Origin: Jejubacter sp036620675
GTDB lineage: Bacteria; Pseudomonadota; Gammaproteobacteria; Enterobacterales; Enterobacteriaceae
Assembly: GCA_036620675.1 (NCBI GenBank)
Contig: JAZHEE010000007.1
DNA: 64,000 bases
Reading direction: 5' to 3' (one strand)
Shown here: piece by piece, positions 8,424 through 16,591 of the stretch
Layout: each line of letters begins with the position of its first letter
Position numbering within the stretch: the stretch's first letter is position 1
Program-made: the position numbers and the translations under genes
The notes under the pieces: model-generated
Database searches by the model: none
Told to the model about the DNA's origin: nothing
Seen by the model: the letters and a program-made list of their open reading frames with translations, nothing else

Positions 8424-9545
8424 ATGGACTATCGCTTAGAGTTAAACTGGCCCGACTTTATTCAACGTTACTGGCAGAAGCGCCCGGTAGTGTTAAAGCG
8501 CGGCTTTCAGAATTTTACCGATCCCATCACTCCTGACGAACTGGCCGGTCTGGCGATGGAAAGCGAAGTGGACAGCCGCCTGGTGAGCCATCAGGACGGT
8601 AAATGGCAGGTCAGCCACGGCCCTTTTGAAAGCTATGACCACCTGGGCGAAACTAACTGGTCGCTGCTGGTACAGGCGGTGGATCACTGGCACGAGCCTG
8701 CTGCGGCGCTGATGCAGCCGTTCCGCGCCCTGCCCGACTGGCGCATCGACGATCTGATGATCTCCTTTTCCGTGCCCGGCGGCGGCGTCGGCCCTCATCT
8801 CGACCAGTATGACGTCTTTATTATTCAGGGCACTGGCCGCCGCCGCTGGCGGGTGGGCGAAAAGACACCCATGAAGCAGCACTGCCCGCATCCCGATCTG
8901 CTGCAGGTCTCCCCTTTTAACGCCATTATCGATGAAGAGCTGGAGCCCGGGGATATTCTCTATATTCCGCCCGGCTTCCCGCACGAAGGCTATTCGCTGG
9001 AAAATGCGATGAACTATTCGGTGGGCTTTCGCGCCCCCAGCGGCCGGGAGCTGATTAGCGGTTTCGCCGATCACGTGCTGGAACACGAACTGGGCAGCCG
9101 CCGCTACGGCGATCCGGATATTCCCCGGCGTGACCACGCGGCAGATATTCTGCCGGAAGAACTGGATAAAGTGCGGGCCATGATGCTGGAGCTTATCGAC
9201 GATCGCGATAGCTTCCGCGAGTGGTTCGGCGAATTTATCAGCCAGTCGCGCCACGAGCTGGACGTTACGCCGCCAGAGCCGCCTTACCAGCCGGACGAAA
9301 TCTACGACGCACTCCAGCAGGGAGACGCCCTGCGCCGCCTGGGCGGATTGCGGGTGGTCAGGATCGGTGAAGAGATTTACATTAACGGCGAGCGGGTGGA
9401 AAGTCCGCACCGCCCGGCGCTGAATGCCCTGGCGGAGAGCACCACGCTTGAGGCCCGCCACTTCGGCGACGCGCTGGACGATCCTTCATTCCTGGCGATG
9501 CTGGCGGCGCTGGTGAATAGCGGTTACTGGTACTTTGCCGAATAA
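8424..9545 (+). CDS. roxA: 50S ribosomal protein L16 arginine 3-hydroxylase RoxA
   Basis: JmjC-type Fe(II)/2-oxoglutarate oxygenase that hydroxylates an arginine of ribosomal protein L16. The 373-residue length equals E. coli YcfD. The iron ligands are H125 and D127 in HLDQYD and H187 in FPHEGY. The C-terminal winged-helix region resembles E. coli throughout. The ATG at 8424 was chosen by homology; upstream sequence is not conserved. It follows phoQ by 65 bp and is closed by a strong hairpin. Confidence 0.96.
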   Translation: MDYRLELNWPDFIQRYWQKRPVVLKRGFQNFTDPITPDELAGLAMESEVDSRLVSHQDGKWQVSHGPFESYDHLGETNWSLLVQAVDHWHEPAAALMQPFRALPDWRIDDLMISFSVPGGGVGPHLDQYDVFIIQGTGRRRWRVGEKTPMKQHCPHPDLLQVSPFNAIIDEELEPGDILYIPPGFPHEGYSLENAMNYSVGFRAPSGRELISGFADHVLEHELGSRRYGDPDIPRRDHAADILPEELDKVRAMMLELIDDRDSFREWFGEFISQSRHELDVTPPEPPYQPDEIYDALQQGDALRRLGGLRVVRIGEEIYINGERVESPHRPALNALAESTTLEARHFGDALDDPSFLAMLAALVNSGYWYFAE

Positions 9546-9562
9546 GCCCGGCAGACCGCGCT

Positions 9563-9599
9563 AAAAAATCCCGGATCAGCCATGGTGCCGGGATTTTTT
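9563..9599. terminator. Bidirectional terminator between roxA and symE-like gene
   Basis: A near-perfect inverted repeat, AAAAAATCCCGG / CCGGGATTTTTT, with a 13-nt loop can end transcription from both sides: roxA on the plus strand and the symE-like gene on the minus strand. Both directions have a U-run after the stem. Confidence 0.9.
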
Positions 9600-9613
9600 T
9601 AGCGTTATTACGC

Positions 9614-9847
9614 TTACGGCAGCCAAATCATTATTCTGCCCGGTTCAATGTGTACCTTCACCGAACAACCGGTTTCGAATCCGGCTTCTCCCAGCCAGTG
9701 ACCTTTCAGATGCAGACTGGGGCTGCGGCTGTAATACGTTGTCATTCCGGTGGTGCGATTTTCGTGACGCGTGCTGGTATATCCGACGGTCAGGTTGCGT
9801 TGCGTTTTGGAAATAGCGGGGCGTGGCTTATGATGGGTATCAGCCAT
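9614..9847 (-). CDS. SymE-family type I toxin
   Basis: 77-residue protein with the SymE/AbrB-like core: NLTVGYTSTRH, a short linker, then SPSLHLKGHWLGEAGFETG, as in E. coli SymE LKGQWLEAAGFATG. E. coli SymE is an SOS-induced toxin acting on nucleic acids; its translation is blocked by the antisense RNA SymR. This copy ends at about the end of that core and lacks the longer C-terminal tail of SymE. The ATG at 9847 has AGGAG at 9854-9858; an upstream in-frame TTG was rejected. An antisense RNA could lie opposite the 5' part but I could not identify its promoter. A LexA box lies about 140 bp upstream. Confidence 0.85.
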   Translation of the reverse strand: MADTHHKPRPAISKTQRNLTVGYTSTRHENRTTGMTTYYSRSPSLHLKGHWLGEAGFETGCSVKVHIEPGRIMIWLP

Positions 9848-9987
9848 AATCAACTCCTGTTTAGTTGGTTGTGGTTAGCGGCCTGTCAGTGTTCCCGCAC
9901 TGGCGGGTCGCGTCTGTGATTGTGTTAGTCGGTGTTTTTCTCGCCTGTGTTTCCCTCCGAATAAAAATATCGCGCTGTTATTTTACC

Positions 9988-10003
9988 CTGTAATAAATCA
10001 CAG
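9988..10003 (-). promoter_or_regulatory. LexA (SOS) box upstream of symE-like gene
   Basis: CTGTAATAAATCACAG is a perfect CTGT-N8-ACAG LexA half-site pair with an AT-rich spacer. It is the only such match noticed in this intergenic region and is about 140 bp before the symE-like start, so the toxin is probably SOS-controlled, as symE is in E. coli. Confidence 0.75.
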
Positions 10004-10100
10004 TGGTGCGATGTATTTCTGCTCCCTGAATCTGCATCGCAATAATTCTATGTGTTTTCGGTGTTATTTCATTGGTGTGGGAATGTTGTCGTGATGGTTC

Positions 10101-10284
10101 TGTATTCAGGAAGAATATATACGCGCAGTGGAATGTTCCGTTCACCTTAAGGTTATTTTTATCTGTCGGTTCCGGAGCCGGTGAATTAACCGTGATGTGC
10201 CGTATTCCGGAGAAATATGCCGCGCTGGCGGAGGTTCCGTTCACCTTACGGTTATTTTTATATGTCGGTTGCGGAACCGGTGAA
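10101..10284. repeat. Two-copy imperfect tandem repeat, unit about 99 bp
   Basis: The stretch beginning TGTATTCAGG at 10101 recurs from CGTATTCCGG at about 10201. The best-conserved parts are 10135-10185 and 10234-10284, sharing GTTCCGTTCACCTTA and GGTTATTTTTAT. A 12-bp piece, TGTTCCGTTCAC (10134-10145), occurs again in inverted orientation at 10820-10831, so the repeats may mark one end of a short degenerate element. No gene was recognised here. Confidence 0.7.
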
Positions 10285-10325
10285 CGGGCCAGGGGCTCAA
10301 ATGCCGCCCCTGACAACCCGGCTTT

Positions 10326-10481
10326 CCGGCGTGAAAATCGCCGCTGTCGCGGGCCCCTGCGTATTCCCGCCTGCCGGACGGGTCGGGCGTGACGCCACCT
10401 CCCTGTGCCGCACGCCCTCAGCCCGACGTCCTGTCGGGCTGACCCTGGCCGTCGGAAATACTTCGGCGATTTTCAGGCCGG
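10326..10481. repeat. Long inverted-repeat element A with inner hairpin
   Basis: 18-bp arms (10326-10343 and 10464-10481) are inverted copies with one mismatch around a CCGGC-TGAAAATCGCCG core. Between them is a perfect 9-bp hairpin, CAGCCCGAC / GTCGGGCTG, at 10419-10441. The GC-rich sequence is open in several frames, but the predicted peptides are Arg/Pro-rich and unconvincing. A structured RNA or a cruciform-forming repeat fits better than a protein gene. Confidence 0.6.
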
Positions 10482-10577
10482 AGAATGTCATCACCTTTAA
10501 TCTTCTGCCCGGGATTCATCCGTAAAGGTATTGTTGGTTATATTTGAGCACCCCGTCTGAAGCGATGAGAGGGATTA

Positions 10578-10745
10578 TGCCCGGCTTAAAAAACGCCGTA
10601 GCGTTCACGCAGGGCCGGAGGAGCGACAGGATGTCGCGACAGGGTAAGGTCGCCATGGATGGCGACTCTTGCCCGTTCCGAAAAGCCCGGAGTGATAAGC
10701 GAAGGAGCCCCGAAGGGCGTTTTTTACCGCCGGGGAGCCCGGGTC
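10578..10745 (+). ncRNA. Candidate structured RNA or hairpin element B
   Basis: An 11-bp pair, TAAAAAACGCC (10587-10597) with GGCGTTTTTTA (10716-10726), closes a region holding further stems: GCGACA / TGTCGC (about 10621-10637), and a 14-bp stem with one bulge and a TGGA loop around GTCGCCA / TGGCGAC (about 10643-10675). Near the 3' end GCCC-CGAA-GGGC is followed by GTTTTTT, a good Rho-independent terminator on the plus strand. No clear promoter was identified. It may be a small RNA gene or a mobile palindromic repeat. Confidence 0.45.
10707..10725 (+). terminator. Tetraloop terminator inside element B
   Basis: A 4-bp GC stem with a CGAA tetraloop is followed by G and six T. No protein gene lies upstream on the plus strand, so if it works it would end a non-coding transcript. 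Confidence 0.5.
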
Positions 10746-10746
10746 G

Positions 10747-10775
10747 CCAGGGGGGCGGCGACTGAGCCCCCCTGG
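10747..10775. repeat. Perfect 9-bp inverted repeat
   Basis: CCAGGGGGG (10747-10755) and CCCCCCTGG (10767-10775) are perfect inverted arms with an 11-nt loop, directly after element B. It adds to the cluster of hairpins in this gene-free region. Confidence 0.6.
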
Positions 10776-10840
10776 CCCGTTCTACCTGCTGTGGATTAAC
10801 AGAGAAGCTGTTGCCTGAAGTGAACGGAACACTCGCCGTA

Positions 10841-11150
10841 TCATCATATTCTGCCGCTTTTATTCTGAAACCGGGCGCCGGAGCTGCCTGTCACCCTCAC
10901 CCCAGCCCTCTCCCTGAAGGGAGAGGGAGTTTCCCTGGCCCACTGCATCATCATATTCTGCCGCTTTTGTTCTGAAACCGGGCGCCGGAGCTGCCTGTCA
11001 CCTTCACCCCGCCCCACTCCCTGAAGGGAGAGGGAGTTTCCCTGGCCCACTGCATCGTCATATTCTGCCGCTTTTGTTCTGAAACCGGGCACCGGAGCTG
11101 CCTGTCACCCTCCCCCCGGAACGTCCCCCTGAAAGGGAGAAGGAATCCCC
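10841..11150. repeat. Three tandem copies of a 107-bp repeat
   Basis: Units start at 10841, 10948 and 11055 with TCATCATATTCTGCCGC or a one-base variant, an exact 107-bp period. Each continues through CTGAAACCGGGC and GAGCTGCCTGTCACC and ends in a CCCTCTCCCT-GA-AGGGAGAGGG hairpin (10906-10927 in unit 1). The third unit is degenerate at its end and runs up to the pepT stop codon. The hairpin core recurs after potD at 16592-16612, so it is a dispersed enterobacterial-type repeat. Translations of the units are artefacts. Confidence 0.9.
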
Positions 11151-11152
11151 CC

Positions 11153-12382
11153 TCAACCCGCCCGCTGAGCCGTCAACTCAGCGATACGTACAATCACCGC
11201 TACCGCTTTTTCCATCCCCTCCAGCGTCACAAACTCATGCTTACCGTGGTAGTTATAGCCTCCGGTAAACAGGTTCGGACAAGGCAGTCCTTTAAAGGAG
11301 AGCTGCGCGCCGTCGGTGCCGCCACGAATCGGCTTCATCTTCGGTTCAATACCACAATCCACCATCGCCTGACGAGCCAGCTCCAGGATATGCGGATGGG
11401 CTGCTACCTTGTCGCGCATATTGTAGTAGCTGTCTTCGATAGTCAGCTCAATGTAGCAGTCAGGATGCAGCCCCTTGCCTACCTTTTTAGCGATCTCCAT
11501 CATGGTGCGCTTGCGGGTCTCGAAACGTTCGCGATCGAAGTCACGAATGATATAGTGCATTTCGGCACGCTCAACGCTGCCCTTGATACTGTGCAGGTGA
11601 TAAAAACCGTCGTAACCATCGGTGCATTCCGGCGTTTCATCAACCGGCAACGCCGTCTGAATACGTGCCGCCAGCGCCAGCGCGTTAACCATTACCCCTT
11701 TTGCCGACCCCGGATGCACATTGTTGCCCACAATGCGAATACTGACTGAAGCGGCGTTAAAGTTCTCATATTCCAGTTCACCAACGCCGCCGCCGTCCAC
11801 GGTATAGGCCCAGCGAGCGTTAAAGGCTTCCACATCGAAATATTTGGCCCCTTTGCCCACCTCTTCGTCAGGGGTAAAAGCGACACGGATATCGCCGTGC
11901 GGGATGTTCTGCTGTTTGAGGATCGCCAGCGCGGTCATAATCTCGGCGACGCCGGCTTTATCATCCGCGCCCAGTAGTGTTTTGCCATCGGTGGTGATCA
12001 ACGTCTGGCCCAGAAGCTGATGGAGCACCGGAAACATCACCGGAGACAGCACCTCGTCGCCAATACCCAACGCGATATCGCCACCGCGGTAGTTTTCCAC
12101 AATCTGTGGATTGACGTTTTTACCACTGAAATCAGGAGAGGTATCGACATGAGAAATAAACCCGACAGGCGGCACATCGCCTGCGACATTCGCCGGCAGC
12201 GTTGCCATCAGCGTGCCGCGATCGCTTAACGTAATATCAGCCAGCCCCAGCTCTTCGAGCTGCGTCTTCAGCAGCCGCAGCAGCTTCCACTGCCCTTCGC
12301 TACTCGGCACATGCCTCACGCCCGGCTTCGACTGGGTATCCAGAGAGACATAATGCAGAAAACGCTCGAGTAATTTATCCAT
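11153..12382 (-). CDS. pepT: Peptidase T (tripeptidase)
   Basis: 409-residue zinc aminopeptidase of family M20 that removes the N-terminal residue from tripeptides in the cytosol. Metal and catalytic residues are visible: H78 and D80 in SHVDTSPD, D140 in GADDKAG, the DEEVGKGA general-base motif near 173-174, and the late GKHEF histidine. It matches E. coli PepT (408) throughout. E. coli pepT is induced anaerobically by FNR, but no good FNR box was seen in the upstream region here. It is divergent from potA. Confidence 0.97.
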   Translation of the reverse strand: MDKLLERFLHYVSLDTQSKPGVRHVPSSEGQWKLLRLLKTQLEELGLADITLSDRGTLMATLPANVAGDVPPVGFISHVDTSPDFSGKNVNPQIVENYRGGDIALGIGDEVLSPVMFPVLHQLLGQTLITTDGKTLLGADDKAGVAEIMTALAILKQQNIPHGDIRVAFTPDEEVGKGAKYFDVEAFNARWAYTVDGGGVGELEYENFNAASVSIRIVGNNVHPGSAKGVMVNALALAARIQTALPVDETPECTDGYDGFYHLHSIKGSVERAEMHYIIRDFDRERFETRKRTMMEIAKKVGKGLHPDCYIELTIEDSYYNMRDKVAAHPHILELARQAMVDCGIEPKMKPIRGGTDGAQLSFKGLPCPNLFTGGYNYHGKHEFVTLEGMEKAVAVIVRIAELTAQRAG

Positions 12383-12776
12383 CTATCCGCCCTCATGTTA
12401 GTACTGGCCATTATCAGGAAGGCCCCGACGATAAATATTGAGTCAGGTCACTTTTAGCCCGGCATAGTTGAAATTATTCTCTGCTACTGCGTGAGCAGCG
12501 TACAATTTATGCATTCTTAGCCGCCATCCAGAATTAAATATGGACTAAACCAACGCTAATCGCGTCCCGATTGACCTCAGGGCATTGGCGATTATTGCGG
12601 TTTGCCGTAGAATGCCTGCCCTCAGACGGTGCCCCGGACTAAAAAACCGGCGCTGACGAGGCAACTCCGGCCAGTGCCGCCGCGCATCATGCCGTTCGGG
12701 ACACCGGTTTGTTATGTTCCGCACCCTGAGGGGGATACCACACACCCCGCGCCGGATTGAAGACTTGCGCGTTAAT
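12383..12776. other. Divergent pepT-potA intergenic region
   Basis: This 394-bp stretch carries no convincing gene. It holds a small inverted repeat, CTGCT...AGCAG near 12482-12499, the probable potA promoter at 12585-12613, and a GC-rich potA leader of about 150 nt. Confidence 0.7.
12585..12613 (+). promoter_or_regulatory. Probable potABCD promoter
   Basis: TTGGCG (12585-12590) and TAGAAT (12608-12613) are separated by 17 bp, a good sigma-70 promoter oriented toward potA. The predicted leader is about 155 nt. Confidence 0.55.
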
Positions 12777-13913
12777 ATGGGACAGAGTAAGAAATTGAAT
12801 ACACAGACTCGTTCACTTTCACCGCTGGTGCAACTGTCGGGAATCGGTAAAAGTTTCGATGGCAAAACCGTTATTTCCGACCTCTCCCTGACCATTAATA
12901 ATGGCGAATTCTTAACGCTGCTTGGCCCTTCCGGTTGCGGAAAGACCACAGTGTTACGGCTTATTGCTGGGCTTGAAAACGTCGATACTGGGTCGATCTC
13001 TCTCGATGGCCAGGATATTACCTGGGTGCCTGCCGAGAACCGCTACGTTAATACCGTATTTCAAAGCTACGCGCTGTTTCCCCATATGACGGTATTCGAC
13101 AACGTGGCTTTCGGCCTGCGGATGCAAAAATGCCCTGGCGCCGAAATCGCTCCCCGCGTCACCGAAGCGCTAAAAATGGTGCAACTGGAGGAGCTCGCTC
13201 AACGTAAACCGCATCAGCTTTCCGGCGGACAGCAGCAGCGCGTCGCTATCGCCCGAGCGGTGGTCAATAAACCGCGTTTGCTGCTGCTTGATGAGTCTCT
13301 GTCAGCGCTGGACTACAAGCTGCGCAAGCAAATGCAGAACGAACTGAAAGCGCTGCAGCGTAAACTGGGCATTACCTTCGTATTTGTGACTCACGATCAG
13401 GAAGAGGCGCTGACCATGTCGGATCGTATCGTAGTGATGCGCAACGGCAAAATCGAACAGGACGGTTCACCGCGTGAAATCTATGAAGAGCCGAAAAACC
13501 TGTTTGTGGCGCGCTTTATCGGCGAAATCAATATTTTCGACGCCACCGTTATTGAACGGGTGGATGAACAGCGGGTGCGGGCAAACGTAGAAGGCCGCGA
13601 GTGCCATATCTATGTCACCTTCCCCGTCGCTGCAGGCCAGCATCTGAAGGTACTGCTGCGCCCCGAAGATCTGCGGGTGGTCGAGATCAACCACGAAGGC
13701 GAAGCCGAAGGATTTATCGGTTACGTGCGCGAGCGTAACTATAAGGGCATGACCCTTGAATCCAATGTTGAACTGGAAAACGGCAAGATGGTGATGGTCA
13801 GTGAATTCTTTAACGAGGACGATCCCGACGTCGACCATTCGTTGGATCAGAAAGTGGCTATCACCTGGGTAGAGAGCTGGGAGGTTGTACTGGCTGATGA
13901 AGAGCGCGAATAA
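12777..13913 (+). CDS. potA: Spermidine/putrescine ABC transporter ATPase PotA
   Basis: 378-residue ATPase that powers polyamine uptake with PotB, PotC and PotD. The ABC domain has Walker A GPSGCGKTT, signature LSGGQQQ, Walker B LLLLDES and the H-loop THD. The C-terminal TOBE-like regulatory domain, with LRPEDLRV, binds spermidine inhibitorily in the E. coli protein. The ATG at 12777 gives MGQSKKLN as in E. coli (378). Its 3' end overlaps potB. Confidence 0.98.
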   Translation: MGQSKKLNTQTRSLSPLVQLSGIGKSFDGKTVISDLSLTINNGEFLTLLGPSGCGKTTVLRLIAGLENVDTGSISLDGQDITWVPAENRYVNTVFQSYALFPHMTVFDNVAFGLRMQKCPGAEIAPRVTEALKMVQLEELAQRKPHQLSGGQQQRVAIARAVVNKPRLLLLDESLSALDYKLRKQMQNELKALQRKLGITFVFVTHDQEEALTMSDRIVVMRNGKIEQDGSPREIYEEPKNLFVARFIGEINIFDATVIERVDEQRVRANVEGRECHIYVTFPVAAGQHLKVLLRPEDLRVVEINHEGEAEGFIGYVRERNYKGMTLESNVELENGKMVMVSEFFNEDDPDVDHSLDQKVAITWVESWEVVLADEERE

Positions 13914-14754
13914 ATTCCAGAATGTGGTGATCGCCACCATCGTCGGCTGGCTGCTGCTGTTCGTCTTTTTACCCAATCTGATGATCATCGGCACCAGCTT
14001 CCTGACCCATGACGACGCCAACTTCGTTAAGATGGTCTTTACACTGGACAACTATGCCAGGTTAATGGACCCGCTCTACTTCGAAGTGCTGCTGCATTCG
14101 CTCAATATGGCGCTGATCGCCACCCTCGCCTGTCTGGCGCTGGGTTATCCCTTCGCCTGGTTTCTCTCAAGACTGCCTGAGCGAATCCGCCCGCTGATGC
14201 TGTTTTTGCTGATAGTGCCGTTCTGGACCAATTCGCTGATTCGCATCTACGGGCTGAAGATCTTCCTGAGCACCCGTGGCTACCTGAATGAGTTTCTGAT
14301 GTGGCTTGGGGCGATCGACACGCCGATCCGCATTATGTACACCCCCTCGGCGGTGATTATCGGCCTGGTTTACATTCTGCTGCCCTTTATGGTGATGCCG
14401 CTCTACTCCAGCATTGAAAAGCTCGATAAGTCGCTACTGGAAGCGGCCCGCGATCTGGGAGCCGGTAAGTTACAAACCTTTATCCGCATCATTATTCCAC
14501 TGACCATGCCGGGGATTATCGCCGGTAGTCTGCTGGTGATGCTGCCGGCGATGGGGCTGTTTTATGTGTCGGATCTGATGGGCGGCGCCAAAAACCTGCT
14601 GATCGGCAACGTGATTAAGAGCCAGTTCCTGAATATTCGCGACTGGCCGTTCGGCGCGGCTACCAGCATTACGCTAACCGTGGTGATGGGGCTGATGCTG
14701 CTGGTTTACTGGCGCGCTTCGCGCCTGCTGAATAAGAAGGTGGATCTGGAATGA
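13897..14754 (+). CDS. potB: Spermidine/putrescine ABC transporter permease PotB
   Basis: 285-residue inner-membrane permease with about six transmembrane segments and the cytoplasmic EAARDLGAGKLQTFIRIIIP loop, which is the EAA motif that contacts PotA. The start was placed at the ATG at 13897, inside the end of potA, because it yields the E. coli-like K-FQNVVI-TIVGWL start; GGGAGG lies about 12 bp upstream. The 17-bp overlap with potA implies translational coupling. Confidence 0.94.
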   Translation: MKSANKFQNVVIATIVGWLLLFVFLPNLMIIGTSFLTHDDANFVKMVFTLDNYARLMDPLYFEVLLHSLNMALIATLACLALGYPFAWFLSRLPERIRPLMLFLLIVPFWTNSLIRIYGLKIFLSTRGYLNEFLMWLGAIDTPIRIMYTPSAVIIGLVYILLPFMVMPLYSSIEKLDKSLLEAARDLGAGKLQTFIRIIIPLTMPGIIAGSLLVMLPAMGLFYVSDLMGGAKNLLIGNVIKSQFLNIRDWPFGAATSITLTVVMGLMLLVYWRASRLLNKKVDLE

Positions 14755-15530
14755 TGGGACGTTGCCTGCGTGGCGGCTTTATGGCCGTCATTTACGCCTT
14801 TTTATATATCCCGATCGTGATTCTGATCGTTAACTCCTTTAACCGTTCACGCTTCGGCATTAACTGGCAGGGATTCACCACCCAATGGTATGAGCTGCTG
14901 TCCAACAACGACAGCCTGCTTCAGGCGGCCCAGCACTCTCTGACTATGGCGGTACTCTCCGCGACTTTCGCCACCGTCATTGGTTCCCTGACCGCGGTGG
15001 CGCTTTACCGCTACCGCTTTCGCGGTAAGCCTTTCGTCAACGGCATGCTGTTTGTGGTGATGATGTCGCCGGATATCGTAATGGCTATCTCGCTGCTGGT
15101 GCTGTTTATCCTGCTGGGCATCCAGCTCGGTTTTTGGTCGCTGCTGTTCTCTCATATCACCTTCTGCCTGCCTTTCGTGGTGGTGTCGGTCTATTCACGC
15201 CTTAAGGGCTTTGATGTGCGGATGCTGGAGGCGGCGAAGGATCTGGGCGCCAGCGAATTCACTATCCTGCGTAAAATCATTCTGCCGCTGGCCATGCCCG
15301 CGGTGGCGGCCGGCTGGCTGCTAAGCTTTACTCTGTCCATGGACGACGTGGTGGTCTCTTCGTTCGTCACCGGGCCGGGGTATGAGATTCTGCCGTTGAA
15401 GATCTATTCAATGGTGAAGGTCGGCGTTTCGCCCGAGGTGAACGCTCTGGCCACTATCCTGCTGGTGCTGTCACTGGTTCTGGTGATTGCCAGCCAGCTC
15501 ATTGCGCGAGATAAAACTCAGGGGAAGTAA
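14751..15530 (+). CDS. potC: Spermidine/putrescine ABC transporter permease PotC
   Basis: 259-residue inner-membrane partner of PotB, also with about six membrane spans and the EAA loop EAAKDLGASEFTILRKIILP. It starts with ATGA overlapping the potB stop. It is five residues shorter than E. coli PotC (264) because the polar C-terminal tail ends at RDKTQGK. potD begins 1 bp after its stop. Confidence 0.97.
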   Translation: MMGRCLRGGFMAVIYAFLYIPIVILIVNSFNRSRFGINWQGFTTQWYELLSNNDSLLQAAQHSLTMAVLSATFATVIGSLTAVALYRYRFRGKPFVNGMLFVVMMSPDIVMAISLLVLFILLGIQLGFWSLLFSHITFCLPFVVVSVYSRLKGFDVRMLEAAKDLGASEFTILRKIILPLAMPAVAAGWLLSFTLSMDDVVVSSFVTGPGYEILPLKIYSMVKVGVSPEVNALATILLVLSLVLVIASQLIARDKTQGK

Positions 15531-15531
15531 A

Positions 15532-16578
15532 ATGAAAAAATGGTCACACCACCTCCTGGCGGCAGGCGCTCTTGTTCTGGGCATGAGCGCCGCCCACGCA
15601 GATGATAAAACGCTCTACTTCTATAACTGGACCGAGTATGTGCCCCCCGGCCTGCTGGAACAGTTCACCAAAGAGACGGGCATTAAGGTGATCTACTCCA
15701 CCTATGAGTCCAACGAGACCATGTATGCCAAACTCAAAACCTACAAGGACGGCGCCTACGATCTGGTGGTTCCCTCCACCTACTTTGTCGATAAGATGCG
15801 CAAAGAAGGGATGATTCAGAAGATCGATAAGAGCAAGCTCAGCAACTTCCATAATCTGGATCCGGATATGCTGAACAAGCCGTTCGATCCCAACAATGAC
15901 TACTCCATTCCTTATATCTGGGGCGCCACCGCCATTGGCGTTAACGGCGACGTGATGGATCCGAAGAGCGTGACCAGCTGGGCCGATCTGTGGAAACCGG
16001 AGTATAAGAACAGCCTGCTACTGACCGATGACGCCCGGGAAGTGTTCCAGATGGCGCTGCTGAAGCTGGGCTATTCGGGCAATACCACCGATCCCAAACA
16101 GATCGAGGCGGCCTATAAAGAGCTACAGAAGCTGATGCCGAACGTGGCGGCCTTTAACTCAGACAATCCGGCCAACCCCTATATGGAAGGTGAGGTGAAT
16201 CTGGGCATGGTATGGAACGGCTCCGCCTGGGTAGCGCGGACTCAGGGAGGTACGCCGCTGGAGGTGGTATGGCCGAAGGAAGGTGGTATCTTCTGGATGG
16301 ACAGCCTCGCGATTCCGGCCAACGCCAAAAACGTCGACGGCGCGCTGAAGCTGATTAACTTCCTGCTGCGCCCGGATATCGCTAAGCAGGTAGCGGAAAC
16401 CATCGGTTATCCGACCCCGAACCTGGCGGCCCGTAAACTGCTGGATCCTGAAGTGGCGAACGACAAGTCGCTCTATCCGGACAAGGCCACAATCGAAAAA
16501 GGCGAGTGGCAGAACGACGTTGGCAAGGCCAGCGCCATCTATGAGTCTTACTATCAGAAACTGAAGGCAGGGCGTTAA
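15532..16578 (+). CDS. potD: Spermidine/putrescine-binding protein PotD
   Basis: 348-residue periplasmic polyamine-binding protein. The signal peptide is MKKWSHHLLAAGALVLGMSAAHA, with cleavage before DDKTLYFYNWTEYVPP. Family ligand residues occur in FYNWTEY, DLVVPSTYFVDKM, SIPYIWGATAIGVN and WMDSLAIP. Strong GGGGAAG ribosome site. It is the last gene of potABCD. Confidence 0.98.
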   Translation: MKKWSHHLLAAGALVLGMSAAHADDKTLYFYNWTEYVPPGLLEQFTKETGIKVIYSTYESNETMYAKLKTYKDGAYDLVVPSTYFVDKMRKEGMIQKIDKSKLSNFHNLDPDMLNKPFDPNNDYSIPYIWGATAIGVNGDVMDPKSVTSWADLWKPEYKNSLLLTDDAREVFQMALLKLGYSGNTTDPKQIEAAYKELQKLMPNVAAFNSDNPANPYMEGEVNLGMVWNGSAWVARTQGGTPLEVVWPKEGGIFWMDSLAIPANAKNVDGALKLINFLLRPDIAKQVAETIGYPTPNLAARKLLDPEVANDKSLYPDKATIEKGEWQNDVGKASAIYESYYQKLKAGR

Positions 16579-16591
16579 CTCCTTATCTTAA

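Noticed and set aside
10217..10525. Overlapping frames on both strands across element A
   Set aside because: Arg/Pro/Gly-rich, no ribosome site, and the sequence is better explained by inverted repeats.
10844..11092. 82-codon frame within the 107-bp repeats
   Set aside because: It simply translates the tandem repeat; the product is the same phrase repeated, with SPFRERAGVRV-type artefact sequence common to such repeats.
10841..11150. Possible CRISPR array
   Set aside because: The units are contiguous 107-bp near-identical copies without unique spacers and without cas genes.
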